This document shows positions 44,156-52,102 of a stretch of DNA of 64,000 nt, piece by piece. A program made the translations under genes and the position numbers. Source of the stretch: Candidatus Thiodiazotropha endoloripes (GTDB lineage Bacteria > Pseudomonadota > Gammaproteobacteria > Chromatiales > Chromatiaceae); contig NZ_LVJW01000008.1 in NCBI RefSeq assembly GCF_001708965.1, positions 1 through 64,000 on the forward strand, given 5' to 3'. How positions within the stretch are numbered: position 1 is the stretch's first letter; the number at the start of each line of letters is the position of its first letter. The notes beneath the pieces were generated by a model. That model was not told the DNA's origin. It ran no database searches and was given only the letters and a program-made list of their open reading frames with translations.

Positions 44156-45142
44156 TTACCGATTGACATCGACGATTCTTCTGCCCCGGATCTTTCTGGC
44201 CAGCAGATTGTCTGCTGTTTCGATCACCTCGGACAGACCAACTTCTTCAGCAATATGGCTCAACTTGCTGAGATCCAGGTCCTGCTCCAGTCGGTCCCAT
44301 GCCTGCTGGCGGATCTCTTTGGGACACATCACGCTGTCGATACCGACCAGGGAGACGCCTCTCAAGATGAAGGGAGCTACCGTTGCCGGAAAGTCCATAC
44401 CGCCAGCCAGACCACAGGCGGTGACTACGCCACCATAGTGGGTGCTGGCACAGGCATTGGCGAGTACATGGGAGCCAACCACATCGACCACCCCGATCCA
44501 GCGCTCTTTGGCCAGCGGTTTCCCTGGTTGGGCGAGTTCTTCGCTTGGGATGATTTCAGCCGCGCCCAATTCCGTCAGAAAAGCGGACTCCGCTTCAGCT
44601 TTACCACTCAGAGCAATCACTGAGTAACCCAGTTTGGCCAGTATCGCAATCGTGACACTGCCAACACCGCCGGAGGCCCCGGTCACCAGGATATCCCCCT
44701 TGTCCGGTGTGATGCCGTTTCTTTCCAATGCGAGGATACAGAGCATCGCGGTATAGCCGGCTGTACCGATTGCCATGGCCTCTTTCGGCTGTAAAGACTT
44801 CGGTAGTCGAACCAGCCAGTCGCCGTTCACTCTGGCTTTCTGTGCCAGTCCACCCCAGTGTTTTTCACCCACACCCCAGCCATTCAGGATCACCTGATCG
44901 CCTGTTTGGTAATCCCCGTGTGTGGTGCTGCTGACGGTTCCCACCAGATCGATACCAGGCACCATGGGAAAGCGTCTTACAACCGGTGATTGGCCAGTGA
45001 TCGCCAGGGCGTCTTTATAGTTGATGGATGAGTAGTGCACATCGATGGTGACATCACCTTCCGGGAGCATTGCTTCATCGATATCTGAAATCGTGGCTGA
45101 GTAATTCCCATCTTGCTTGTCAATCAGAACGCCTTTGAACAT
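44156..45142 (-). CDS. acuI: Acrylyl-CoA reductase AcuI (YhdH-type)
   Basis: 328 residues, medium-chain dehydrogenase/reductase fold without zinc ligands. Nucleotide-binding VTGASGGVGSVTIAIL; N-terminal YKDALAITGQSPVVRRFPMVPGIDLVGTV and C-terminal RGRRIVDVNR are typical of AcuI. It reduces acrylyl-CoA to propionyl-CoA with NADPH, detoxifying acrylate made from DMSP. Second gene of acuR-acuI on the minus strand, with a candidate AcuR box in the 49-bp gap. No DMSP lyase gene is nearby, so acrylate may come from uptake or other metabolism. Confidence 0.93.
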   Translation of the reverse strand: MFKGVLIDKQDGNYSATISDIDEAMLPEGDVTIDVHYSSINYKDALAITGQSPVVRRFPMVPGIDLVGTVSSTTHGDYQTGDQVILNGWGVGEKHWGGLAQKARVNGDWLVRLPKSLQPKEAMAIGTAGYTAMLCILALERNGITPDKGDILVTGASGGVGSVTIAILAKLGYSVIALSGKAEAESAFLTELGAAEIIPSEELAQPGKPLAKERWIGVVDVVGSHVLANACASTHYGGVVTACGLAGGMDFPATVAPFILRGVSLVGIDSVMCPKEIRQQAWDRLEQDLDLSKLSHIAEEVGLSEVIETADNLLARKIRGRRIVDVNR

Positions 45143-45159
45143 ATCTGTGCCTCATTGGT

Positions 45160-45173
45160 TAGACAAACGTCTA
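45160..45173. promoter_or_regulatory. TAGAC-N4-GTCTA box before acuI
   Basis: Perfect 5-bp arms (TAGAC at 45160-45164, GTCTA at 45169-45173), 18 bp before the acuI start. The same arms recur upstream of acuR, so both are likely sites of the TetR-type AcuR. Confidence 0.65.
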
Positions 45174-45191
45174 TTAAAAAATGAAAAAAAA

Positions 45192-45824
45192 TTACTTCAG
45201 ACTGTTTACGAAAAAATCTGCGTAACTTTGCAGTGCCCTGGGACTGCGTTCGAGTTTTGCACGCAAAACCGCGCCCTCCCAGCCAGTCCAGAACAGATAG
45301 GCAGACTCCTTGCAATCTTTGTTGGCGGATATATCGCCGGTCGCTTTGGCTTCCTCCAGGCAGGCTTCCAGCCGCTGCTGCCAGGCTTCGAAGACCTCAA
45401 TCAGTTGTGTGCGGAATGATTCGGGCAGGGCGCCCATCTCCTGGCCAAGGTTGCCAACCAGACAGCCACGCTTGAACCGATGCCGGGCCATGCCATCTGT
45501 CGCATCCTGCATGAATGCAATCAGACGTTGCAGAGGCGGGAGAGATCGATTGCCCAGGGATTTATCCAGCTTGTGCTCGAAAAATTTGGCGTAGTTGCTG
45601 ATCAGTTCCGAGCCGAAGGCATCCTTGTTTTTGAAGTAGTGATAGAAAGAGCCCTTCGGCACCCCGACGCGTCGCAGAATCTCGTCAATGCCGGTGGCGC
45701 TGTAGCCTTTTTCGGTGAGCACCTCCATACCTGAACGAATCAGTTCAGCTTTGGTTTGACTGAATCCGGCCTGGTCTTTGGGGGGGCGGCCGCGACGTCG
45801 TTTCAGGGGGATGGCAGAGCTCAT
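45192..45824 (-). CDS. acuR: TetR-family regulator AcuR
   Basis: 210 residues. N-terminal KRRRGRPPKDQ tail, helix-turn-helix GYSATGIDEILRRVGVPKGSFYHYFKNKDAFG, then MARHRFKRGCLVGNLGQEMGALPESFR and FWTGWEGAVLRAKLERSPRALQSYADFF. This strongly resembles AcuR of Rhodobacter, the acrylate-responsive repressor of acuI and DMSP lyase genes, and the NemR group. Expected to release DNA when a conserved cysteine (in RGCLVGN) or the ligand pocket senses acrylate or other electrophiles. Upstream of acuI in one operon, with two TAGAC...GTCTA boxes. Confidence 0.9.
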   Translation of the reverse strand: MSSAIPLKRRRGRPPKDQAGFSQTKAELIRSGMEVLTEKGYSATGIDEILRRVGVPKGSFYHYFKNKDAFGSELISNYAKFFEHKLDKSLGNRSLPPLQRLIAFMQDATDGMARHRFKRGCLVGNLGQEMGALPESFRTQLIEVFEAWQQRLEACLEEAKATGDISANKDCKESAYLFWTGWEGAVLRAKLERSPRALQSYADFFVNSLK

Positions 45825-45834
45825 GGGGGAATAT

Positions 45835-45849
45835 TAGACCGATCGTCTA
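45835..45849. promoter_or_regulatory. TAGAC-N5-GTCTA box before acuR
   Basis: TAGACCGATCGTCTA lies 11 bp before the acuR start, consistent with autorepression. Its arms match the box at 45160-45173; spacers differ by one base. Confidence 0.65.
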
Positions 45850-46194
45850 CAAAAATCAAACGGTAGCCTCTTCGGTGACAGGATCGGTAGCTCGTCTCAG
45901 CTTATCGATGACAAATCGCCACGCTCTTCTGTGGAGAAATGAATGGATGATCCAAGCATCGCTGTGGCCCTGGTTCGCTTTCCTAGAACCAGATATCTGA
46001 AATTTTTTTTGGTTGTAGATCTCGATCTCTTGATATCGAGTGAAATGCCCTGGTTTTCAAGCTCTGAATTGGGTCATATGACCTAAAAAAACGGTGAAAT
46101 AGCGATCAATGATTGATGTCAATGAGAGATGGAAAGCGGGCCGGCTAGACTCTTGGCGGTCTCTGTTTTTTTACACCGTTCTGTCATTGATTAG
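45850..46194. other. 345-bp intergenic region before the NosL/ABC cluster
   Basis: No gene. Holds the divergent acuR promoter area and a possible promoter for the copper/redox cluster: a weak FNR-like half-dyad at 46113-46126 and a TAGACT -10-like hexamer at 46146-46151. Confidence 0.45.
46113..46126 (+). promoter_or_regulatory. Weak FNR/Dnr-like site before the NosL/ABC cluster
   Basis: TTGAT-GTCA-ATGAG: perfect left half, poor right half. Its centre lies about 39 bp before a start inferred from the TAGACT hexamer at 46146. Suggestive only; it would tie the cluster to low oxygen or nitrogen oxides. Confidence 0.3.
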
Positions 46195-46485
46195 ATGAAA
46201 AGATCCAACACCTTTTTTGTCTGTCTGCTGATATTGCTGACAGGCTTTATTGCAAGCCTTGTGGATGTTGCGATAGAGAGTGGGCAAGGTTTCCCGCAAG
46301 CAGTGGCGTCCGCTGACCTGGTCAGCAGGCTGGGCCTGACCGACCTGGCGCTGTTCACCGAGGCCCGTTATACCAGACACCCCTCTCAGACCGATATCCA
46401 CTCAGCTTTCCAGGATCATCCCGTCGCATTGGAGCATTTCCCCACAGGTTCTTTACTGCAACCTCCGATCGATTCCTTACCATGA
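46195..46485 (+). CDS. Small exported protein heading the NosL/ABC cluster
   Basis: 96 residues with an N-terminal hydrophobic signal or anchor (NTFFVCLLILLTGFIASLVDVAI). The mature part has no cysteine and no known motif (TDLALFTEARYTRHPSQTDIHSAFQDHPVALEHFPTGSLLQPP). I recognise no family. Its stop overlaps the ABC permease ATG (ATGA), so it belongs to the same transcript and probably the same complex, perhaps as a periplasmic adaptor peptide. Confidence 0.65.
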   Translation: MKRSNTFFVCLLILLTGFIASLVDVAIESGQGFPQAVASADLVSRLGLTDLALFTEARYTRHPSQTDIHSAFQDHPVALEHFPTGSLLQPPIDSLP

Positions 46486-47615
46486 TTACCATACTGCGCA
46501 AACAACGTTATTTTATCGACTTTACCCTGGGCACAATGATGCGCCACAAGGGGAAGAGTCTTGGTCTGCTGACAGTCTACTCACTGATCATATTCATGCT
46601 GGCTTCAGTGATGTTGTTCAGTCATGCCATGCGCAGCGAAGCTGTTGCTCTGCTGGCCGACTCTCCGGAAATCATTGTGCAACGGATCGAGGCGGGACGA
46701 AGTGTCATGGTGCCGGCAGAGTATCTGCAGAGAATCGGTAGGCTGCGCGGTGTCACTGAAAAACGTGGCCGCTTGTGGGGCTACTACTACGATCCTGCGG
46801 TCAAGGCCAACTATACGGTGATGACCAGTGAACAGGATCAGCTATCGATCAACGATATTGTGATTGGTGAGGGGATAGCCCGAACCAGAGGTTTGTCGAT
46901 TGGTGACTATCTGACACTGCGGTCACATGAAGGCAAGGCATTCTCTTTTAGAGTTTTGAGGCTGCTGGAGAGTGAGTCGGAACTGATCAGTAGTGATCTG
47001 TTACTGATGAATTCTGAGGGCTATCGGCGACTGTTCGGTATTGACGAGTCTGTTTACACCGATCTGGTGTTGTCTGTGAGAAACCCCCGGGAGATTCAAA
47101 AAATCGCAGAAAAGCTGACGCTGTTATTGCCGGACAGTCGGCCAATTCTCAGAGCGGAGATCCTGCGTACCTATGAGAGTCTCTTCTCCTGGCGGCAGGG
47201 TGTGATGTTGATTCTATTGCTTGGTTCTGTGCTCGCTTTTGTCATATTCGCCTGGGACAAAGCCTCCGGGTTGAGTGCCGAGGAGCGTAAGGAGATCGGC
47301 ATCCTGAAAGCGGTTGGCTGGGAGACCGGGGAAGTGATGCGGATGAAGTTCTGGGAGGGGATGATCATCTCCCTGACGGCTTTTCTTATCGGTTATCTGG
47401 CCGCCTACTTACATGTGTTCTATACCTCGGCCGGTCTGTTTGAGCCTGTGCTGAAAGGCTGGTCTGTTCTCTATCCCAGTTTTCAGCTAACCCCTTCAGT
47501 GGATGGTCTGCAACTCGCGACGCTGTTTTTCTTTACGGTGTTGCCCTATACCCTGGCGACCATCGTACCTGTCTGGCGGACCTCCATAACAGACCCTGAT
47601 CTGGTAATGCGGTAG
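46482..47615 (+). CDS. FtsX/MacB-type ABC transporter permease
   Basis: 377 residues. One membrane segment near the N-terminus (SLGLLTVYSLIIFMLASVMLFSHAM), a periplasmic domain of about 190 residues, then three segments with the FtsX-type coupling motif AEERKEIGILKAVGWETGEVMRMKFWEGMI. This is the type VII ABC architecture, which drives periplasmic mechanics or lipoprotein/peptide export rather than cytosolic substrate import. Differs from NosY, the permease of standard nos clusters. Partner ATPase is the next gene. Confidence 0.88.
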   Translation: MITILRKQRYFIDFTLGTMMRHKGKSLGLLTVYSLIIFMLASVMLFSHAMRSEAVALLADSPEIIVQRIEAGRSVMVPAEYLQRIGRLRGVTEKRGRLWGYYYDPAVKANYTVMTSEQDQLSINDIVIGEGIARTRGLSIGDYLTLRSHEGKAFSFRVLRLLESESELISSDLLLMNSEGYRRLFGIDESVYTDLVLSVRNPREIQKIAEKLTLLLPDSRPILRAEILRTYESLFSWRQGVMLILLLGSVLAFVIFAWDKASGLSAEERKEIGILKAVGWETGEVMRMKFWEGMIISLTAFLIGYLAAYLHVFYTSAGLFEPVLKGWSVLYPSFQLTPSVDGLQLATLFFFTVLPYTLATIVPVWRTSITDPDLVMR

Positions 47616-47621
47616 TCAGTG

Positions 47622-48305
47622 ATGTTGATTGAATTGACAGATGTACGCAAGGCCTTCAATCAGGGCAAACCGAATGAGTTTTGGGCGATACAGGGAATCA
47701 CCACCCAGTTTGAGGTTAACCGGATCAGTTGTCTTAAGGGGGCCAGTGGATCAGGTAAAACCACCCTGATGTCGATGATCGGCTGCCTGTCCCGGCCTAC
47801 CAGTGGACGTATACGTCTGCAGGATCGCACCATCTCCTCCCTGCCTGAACGGTTTCTTACTCAAGTCCGTCGGCATACCTTCGGTTTCATTTTTCAGCGC
47901 TTTAACCTCATTCCTGGACTTAGTGTGGTGGAGAACATCATGCTGCCGGCCTACCCGCTGGGTTTGAAAGCCAGCAGCTTGAGAAGCAGGGCGGATCGTC
48001 TGCTCGAACAGTTCCTGCTGGCCGATAAAACGGATAATCCTGTTGAGTGGCTGTCCGGTGGTGAAGCTCAACGGGTGGCGATCTGCCGGGCACTGATCAA
48101 TGACCCGAAAATCCTGATCGCCGATGAGCCTACTGCCAATCTGGATAGCCGGCTCTCCCGAGAGTTCATGGCTCTGCTCGATGAGTTGTCGAAAGCCGGC
48201 AAGACGGTGCTGATCAGCAGCCATGATCCGGTTGTCTTCGATTCGCCGGTTGTCGACCGGGTGGTGGAGCTTGAGGATGGTGTCATGGTCCCAGGGGAGA
48301 GATAG
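47622..48305 (+). CDS. LolD/MacB-type ABC transporter ATPase
   Basis: 227 residues from ATG 47622 (a GTG one codon earlier is possible). Walker A KGASGSGKTTLMSMIG, Q-loop FGFIFQRFNLIPGLSVVENI, signature WLSGGEAQRVAICRAL, Walker B ILIADEPTANLDSR, His switch ISSHDP. The MacB/LolD subclass pairs with FtsX-type permeases. Six bases separate it from the permease gene. Confidence 0.93.
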   Translation: MLIELTDVRKAFNQGKPNEFWAIQGITTQFEVNRISCLKGASGSGKTTLMSMIGCLSRPTSGRIRLQDRTISSLPERFLTQVRRHTFGFIFQRFNLIPGLSVVENIMLPAYPLGLKASSLRSRADRLLEQFLLADKTDNPVEWLSGGEAQRVAICRALINDPKILIADEPTANLDSRLSREFMALLDELSKAGKTVLISSHDPVVFDSPVVDRVVELEDGVMVPGER

Positions 48306-48311
48306 CCGGTG

Positions 48312-49316
48312 ATGTTGAATCCTGCCACTCTGGCACTGCTGCTGGTGTCGATACTGGTCTCCATGATGCTGTTGGTGGCAACCGCTTTTGCCTTCAGAAT
48401 CTTACACCACTGGGATATTCAGAGTGGCAGTGAGTTGCAGCTTCGACTGGAAAGAGGTACCTATCTGGTCTCAACCCTGTTGATCTGGGCTTTCCTGTTT
48501 GAGTTTCTCTCGCTGTTGCTGTTCATCTACAACGCAGAGGCCTTGTCGGGACAGTTTGTTGGCGCCATGTGTGCAACCGGGGTATTGAATCTGAATCCCT
48601 GGGGTTGGCCCACACTGTTTTTGAAGATCACGATGTTTTTTGTGGCAGTCATCTGGCTGGTGCTGAACTATCTCGACAACCAGGGCTATGACTATCCGCT
48701 GATCCGCTTCAAATATGCTTTGTTACTGTTGGCTCTGCCGCTGGTGATAGGCGAAACGATCGTGCAGTGGCTTCATTTCACTGAGATGGAGCCAAACCTG
48801 ATCACCTCCTGCTGCGGAACGCTCTTCTCCGCCGATGCACAGGGAGTTTCCGCTGAGGTAAGTGGTATAGCGCCGGCTCAATCGATAGTCACGCTGGCTA
48901 TCTCGGCCATCCTGGTAATCGCCGCTGGAGTATGGGTGGCATTGCGCGGATGGGGTGGCTGGCTGTTATCGATTGCGGCTATTGTCGCCTTTGTGGTTGC
49001 AATCCTGGCCATTATCTCTTCCATCTCGCTCTATATCTATGAGCACCCTCATCACCACTGCCCGTTCTGCATTCTCAAACAGGGGCACGGTTATGTGGGT
49101 TACTTTCTCTACATACCTCTGTTTCTGGCAACCTCACTCGCTTTGAGTGCCGGGTTTGTATCACCCTGGCGGAAGATCCTCAGTCTGAGTCATGCGGTGG
49201 CGGATCTGTTACCTGTACTAAGCTGGTTGTCGCAGTTCTTTTTTATACAGTTTTACCTTACCGCAGCCTGGTCGGTCTGGTTTTCCCGTCTTACCATGAT
49301 GGAGGTCTGGTGGTGA
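48312..49316 (+). CDS. Polytopic membrane protein with CC and HHHCPFC motifs
   Basis: About 334 residues (GTG 48309 possible), roughly eight transmembrane helices. Two exposed cysteine sites stand out: adjacent cysteines in LITSCCGTLF (near residue 168) and HPHHHCPFCILKQGHG (near residues 247-260). The CPFC pair equals the CPFC active site of the thioredoxin encoded next, and the four-cysteine layout recalls DsbB/VKOR-type thiol oxidoreductases; the His cluster would also bind copper. I do not recognise the family. Function as a membrane redox or metal partner of TlpA is inference. Confidence 0.7.
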   Translation: MLNPATLALLLVSILVSMMLLVATAFAFRILHHWDIQSGSELQLRLERGTYLVSTLLIWAFLFEFLSLLLFIYNAEALSGQFVGAMCATGVLNLNPWGWPTLFLKITMFFVAVIWLVLNYLDNQGYDYPLIRFKYALLLLALPLVIGETIVQWLHFTEMEPNLITSCCGTLFSADAQGVSAEVSGIAPAQSIVTLAISAILVIAAGVWVALRGWGGWLLSIAAIVAFVVAILAIISSISLYIYEHPHHHCPFCILKQGHGYVGYFLYIPLFLATSLALSAGFVSPWRKILSLSHAVADLLPVLSWLSQFFFIQFYLTAAWSVWFSRLTMMEVWW

Positions 49317-49813
49317 TTAAAAAGCCGATGTCCATCTTATTTGTTGTATTCAGCCTGACCATACTCAATGGCTGTCAGTCAGAGCATTCAGCCCTGACCA
49401 AAGGGGAGCCGCCACCCGCTTTTCAGTTACAGGATCTCAACGGCGATCGAGTGAATGTAACCAAGGATTTTGCGGGAAAGGTTGTTGTGATCCGCTTCTG
49501 GGCGGATTGGTGCCCCTTCTGTAAGTCGGAGATGCAGAGCATTGAGCCGGTCTACCAGGCATACCGTTCAAAAGGGTTGGTGATCCTTGCGGTGAATGTG
49601 CGGCAGGATCGTGAAACAGCATCAGCCTTCATAGATGAACTGAATATCAGCTATCCGGTACTGCTCGATCAGGAGGGGGCGGTGGCGAGAGAGTATGGGG
49701 TAATCGGTCTGCCCACCACCTTTATACTCGATCGCGACGGGCGCTTGCATACCCGTATCATCGGTGAGTCCACAGCGGAGCTGTTTGCCCGCATCGTGGA
49801 TGCTTTGATATGA
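49310..49813 (+). CDS. TlpA-family thioredoxin-like lipoprotein
   Basis: 167 residues, GTG 49310 with GGAGG before it, overlapping the upstream gene by seven bases. Lipoprotein signal with lipobox LNGC (lipidated Cys near residue 22). Thioredoxin fold with active site FWADWCPFCKSEM and cis-Pro VIGLPTTFILDRDG. TlpA/ResA-like proteins reduce disulfides outside the inner membrane, for instance keeping copper-site cysteines of oxidases or NosZ ready. Here it sits between a CPFC membrane protein and a DsbD_2-like protein. Confidence 0.92.
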   Translation: MVIKKPMSILFVVFSLTILNGCQSEHSALTKGEPPPAFQLQDLNGDRVNVTKDFAGKVVVIRFWADWCPFCKSEMQSIEPVYQAYRSKGLVILAVNVRQDRETASAFIDELNISYPVLLDQEGAVAREYGVIGLPTTFILDRDGRLHTRIIGESTAELFARIVDALI

Positions 49814-50487
49814 GTGCTGAGCTGACTCTCGGCGTGGCATTTCTAACCGGCATTCTCGGCAGCTTTCACTGCCTGGGAATGTGCAGTGGAATCAACACAG
49901 GATTCTTTATCCATTTTGCACCCAGGTTGCGATTAAGCCATCTGCTTACATACCACACACTACGGATTGCCGTTTATACATTACTCGGAATCGGTGGTGC
50001 TGTCGTTGGTCAGGTGTTGGTACAGAGTGGCATTGTTGGAAAAGCGCAGGGATTGCTGATGATTCTTGCCGGTGGTTTGGTTGTGTTACTGGGATTGAAT
50101 CTGTTGGGTGTTTCACTCAACAGGGCGGTGAAGGTAAGGCCGGTCACTCATGTCGTTTCATTAACCGGTCTGAACAAACCGATCTCGCTTCCAACCGTGA
50201 TGGCCGGTCTGCTCAATGGCCTGGTGCCATGCAGTCTGGTTTTCTCCGTTGCCGTGAAAGCGGTATCCACCGCCGATCCGTTAACTGCGGGATTGCTGAT
50301 GTTGAGTTTCGGTGCTGGAACCCTGCCTTCCATGGTGACAGCCAGTCTACTTGGCGGTTATGTCGGCAAGACCTTCCGTGGCGCGCTTGCACGGTTGGCT
50401 GGTGTGCTGGTGGTGGTGCTCGGGCTGTGGACAGTTTATGAAGGGGTGGTCTTTTACGACATTATGCGTGGGTTGGCCAATTGGTAG
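49810..50487 (+). CDS. TauE/SafE or DsbD_2-like membrane protein
   Basis: 225 residues, ATG overlapping the tlpA stop. About six helices. The N-terminal GILGSFHCLGMCSGINTGF is the GSxHCxxMC motif of the family annotated as sulfite exporter TauE/SafE or DsbD_2, whose members beside ccoS help copper reach cbb3 oxidases. A second conserved block is NGLVPCSLVFSVAVKA (PC motif). Cys/Met/His at these places suggests copper or electron transfer across the membrane. Confidence 0.85.
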   Translation: MSAELTLGVAFLTGILGSFHCLGMCSGINTGFFIHFAPRLRLSHLLTYHTLRIAVYTLLGIGGAVVGQVLVQSGIVGKAQGLLMILAGGLVVLLGLNLLGVSLNRAVKVRPVTHVVSLTGLNKPISLPTVMAGLLNGLVPCSLVFSVAVKAVSTADPLTAGLLMLSFGAGTLPSMVTASLLGGYVGKTFRGALARLAGVLVVVLGLWTVYEGVVFYDIMRGLANW

Positions 50488-50615
50488 ATCCACGCTTGGA
50501 TTCGTCCTGACAGGCTCTGATTCGGCACCCAAATTCAGGGATTGTTGTGCGGTTCAATCTCATCACATGTTTCAAACCGCCGTTTATGTTTGAGTAGAAG
50601 AGGAGTTGTAAAACG

Positions 50616-51299
50616 ATGAGTGAAACGAGTAACAAGGAACGCAGGAATCTGTTGAAGCTGTTATCGGCCGCAGGTTTGACCGGACTCTCCGGTGGTGTGT
50701 TGGCAGGCCAGGGTGTCGGGGCCATGGTGCCGGGTAAAGGCTGGGTCAAGGCAAGCGAGGCGAGTTGCGATGGAGATGGTACACCGCTGCAGTTTATTCC
50801 TAAAAAGGCGCCGGATAGTAATCCCTTGGAGAAAGAGCTGGAGAAATATGCCAAGTGTCCCTATTGCGGAATGGACCGCACCAAGTGGCACCACAGTCGT
50901 CATCTGGTCCACTACGATGATGACCTGGTGGATGCCACCTGTTCGATACACTGTCTGGCAATCAGCCTCTCGCTGAACATCGATCGTGGTCCAAAGGCGA
51001 TCTATGCTGCGGATTATGCGGCCGATGATGAGATCAAGCCGTTGATCAATGTGGATCAAGCAAGCTATCTGATCGGTGCCAAGCTGAAAGGTACCATGAC
51101 CACCCGAAGCAAGATGGCCTTCGGCTCAGTGGCGGCGGCAAAAGTGATTCAGGCGGAAAAAGGTGGTGCTCTTGCGAGTTTCGATGAGGCCTTGAGTGAG
51201 GCCTATGCCGGTATGGCGAAAGATACCTTGATGGTACGTAAGAAACGTTCGGAACGGCGCAGGAAAATGATGCAAAAGATGAAGCAGCAAAAGGGCTGA
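50616..51299 (+). CDS. NosL-family protein with Tat-like leader
   Basis: 227 residues. N-terminal ERRNLLKLLSAAGLTGLSGG looks like a twin-arginine signal. Core KCPYCGMDRTKWHHSRHLVHYDDD, then TCSIHCLAISLS, is the NosL copper-binding pattern (CxxCGM plus downstream Met/His). The C-terminal tail is very basic (KKRSERRRKMMQKMKQQKG). NosL proteins are periplasmic Cu(I) chaperones, known for loading nitrous oxide reductase. No nosZ is in the window. A hairpin terminator follows at 51310. Confidence 0.85.
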   Translation: MSETSNKERRNLLKLLSAAGLTGLSGGVLAGQGVGAMVPGKGWVKASEASCDGDGTPLQFIPKKAPDSNPLEKELEKYAKCPYCGMDRTKWHHSRHLVHYDDDLVDATCSIHCLAISLSLNIDRGPKAIYAADYAADDEIKPLINVDQASYLIGAKLKGTMTTRSKMAFGSVAAAKVIQAEKGGALASFDEALSEAYAGMAKDTLMVRKKRSERRRKMMQKMKQQKG

Positions 51300-51309
51300 T
51301 GGAGTGCCT

Positions 51310-51336
51310 GCAGTGTCAAGTGTTGCTTGACACTGC
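51310..51336 (+). terminator. Hairpin after the first nosL-like gene
   Basis: GCAGTGTCAAG (51310-51320), five-base loop, CTTGACACTGC (51326-51336): perfect 11-bp arms with a TTTT a few bases later. Good stem but a short, displaced T-run. Confidence 0.6.
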
Positions 51337-51433
51337 AATGCAGTTTTGTGGCTGTGGATTCACGACTCTCCGCTTGTTATCACTCAATCGGGTCGTCGTG
51401 AGAATGTTATCGCTTTCAGTGAATGACAGATAG

Positions 51434-51946
51434 ATGAGTATGAAAATAACCTGGTTGAAACGGCTGAGTGTGATGCCACTGATGTTGGCATATGGGTTGA
51501 CTCAGGTGTCCGGTCTGCAGGCGCAGGAGCTACCCGACCCTGGTCCGAAGGATACCTGTCCGGTTTGTGGCATGTTCGTCGCAAAGTATCCGGAATGGAT
51601 CGGCACGGTGCTGTACATGGATGGGCATGCGCACCATTTCGATGGCGCCAAAGATCTTTTTAAGTATCTCCATGATCTACAGAAATGGGCGCCCAACCAT
51701 CAGGCGAGTGAAATCGATCGTATCGCAGTGACCGAGTACTACAGTCTGGGCCGTATCGATGCCCGGAGTGCTTTTTATGTGATTGGCTCGGATGTATTGG
51801 GTCCCATGGGACATGAGTTGATCCCACTGGAGAGCCTGGCCGATGCGGAGGCTTTTCTGCAGGATCATCAGGGAGTGGCCATCCTGAAATTTGATCAGGT
51901 TGATAAAGCACTGTTGTTGAATCTTGATGTGGGTGTTTTTGAGTAG
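51434..51946 (+). CDS. nosL: NosL-family copper chaperone, secreted
   Basis: 170 residues, ATG 51434 (second ATG 51440). Signal peptide LSVMPLMLAYGLTQVSGLQA. NosL core: DTCPVCGMFVAKYPEWIGTVLYMDGHAHHFDGAKDLFKYL, with CxxCGM copper site, then RSAFYVIGSDVLGPMGHELIPLESLADAEAFLQDH. Delivers Cu(I) in the periplasm. Second NosL of this cluster, separated from the first by a hairpin, so it may have its own promoter. The target cuproenzyme is not encoded nearby. Confidence 0.92.
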   Translation: MSMKITWLKRLSVMPLMLAYGLTQVSGLQAQELPDPGPKDTCPVCGMFVAKYPEWIGTVLYMDGHAHHFDGAKDLFKYLHDLQKWAPNHQASEIDRIAVTEYYSLGRIDARSAFYVIGSDVLGPMGHELIPLESLADAEAFLQDHQGVAILKFDQVDKALLLNLDVGVFE

Positions 51947-52102
51947 TTCTGCACCACACTTGAAACCTTGGCTTTCAGCATGGTTTTACTCCGGGCTGCA
52001 AGCCTGGGAGGGAGAAGGCAACACGATTTTTTGCGCCTGTTCTGATATGATGATCTGACATGATGCAGGGTTGATACGGTTCCCAACCAGGACGATCCCA
52101 CT

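Noticed and set aside
46482-48305. Calling the ABC pair NosF/NosY
   Set aside because: The permease has FtsX/MacB architecture with a large periplasmic domain, unlike NosY, and no NosD is present.
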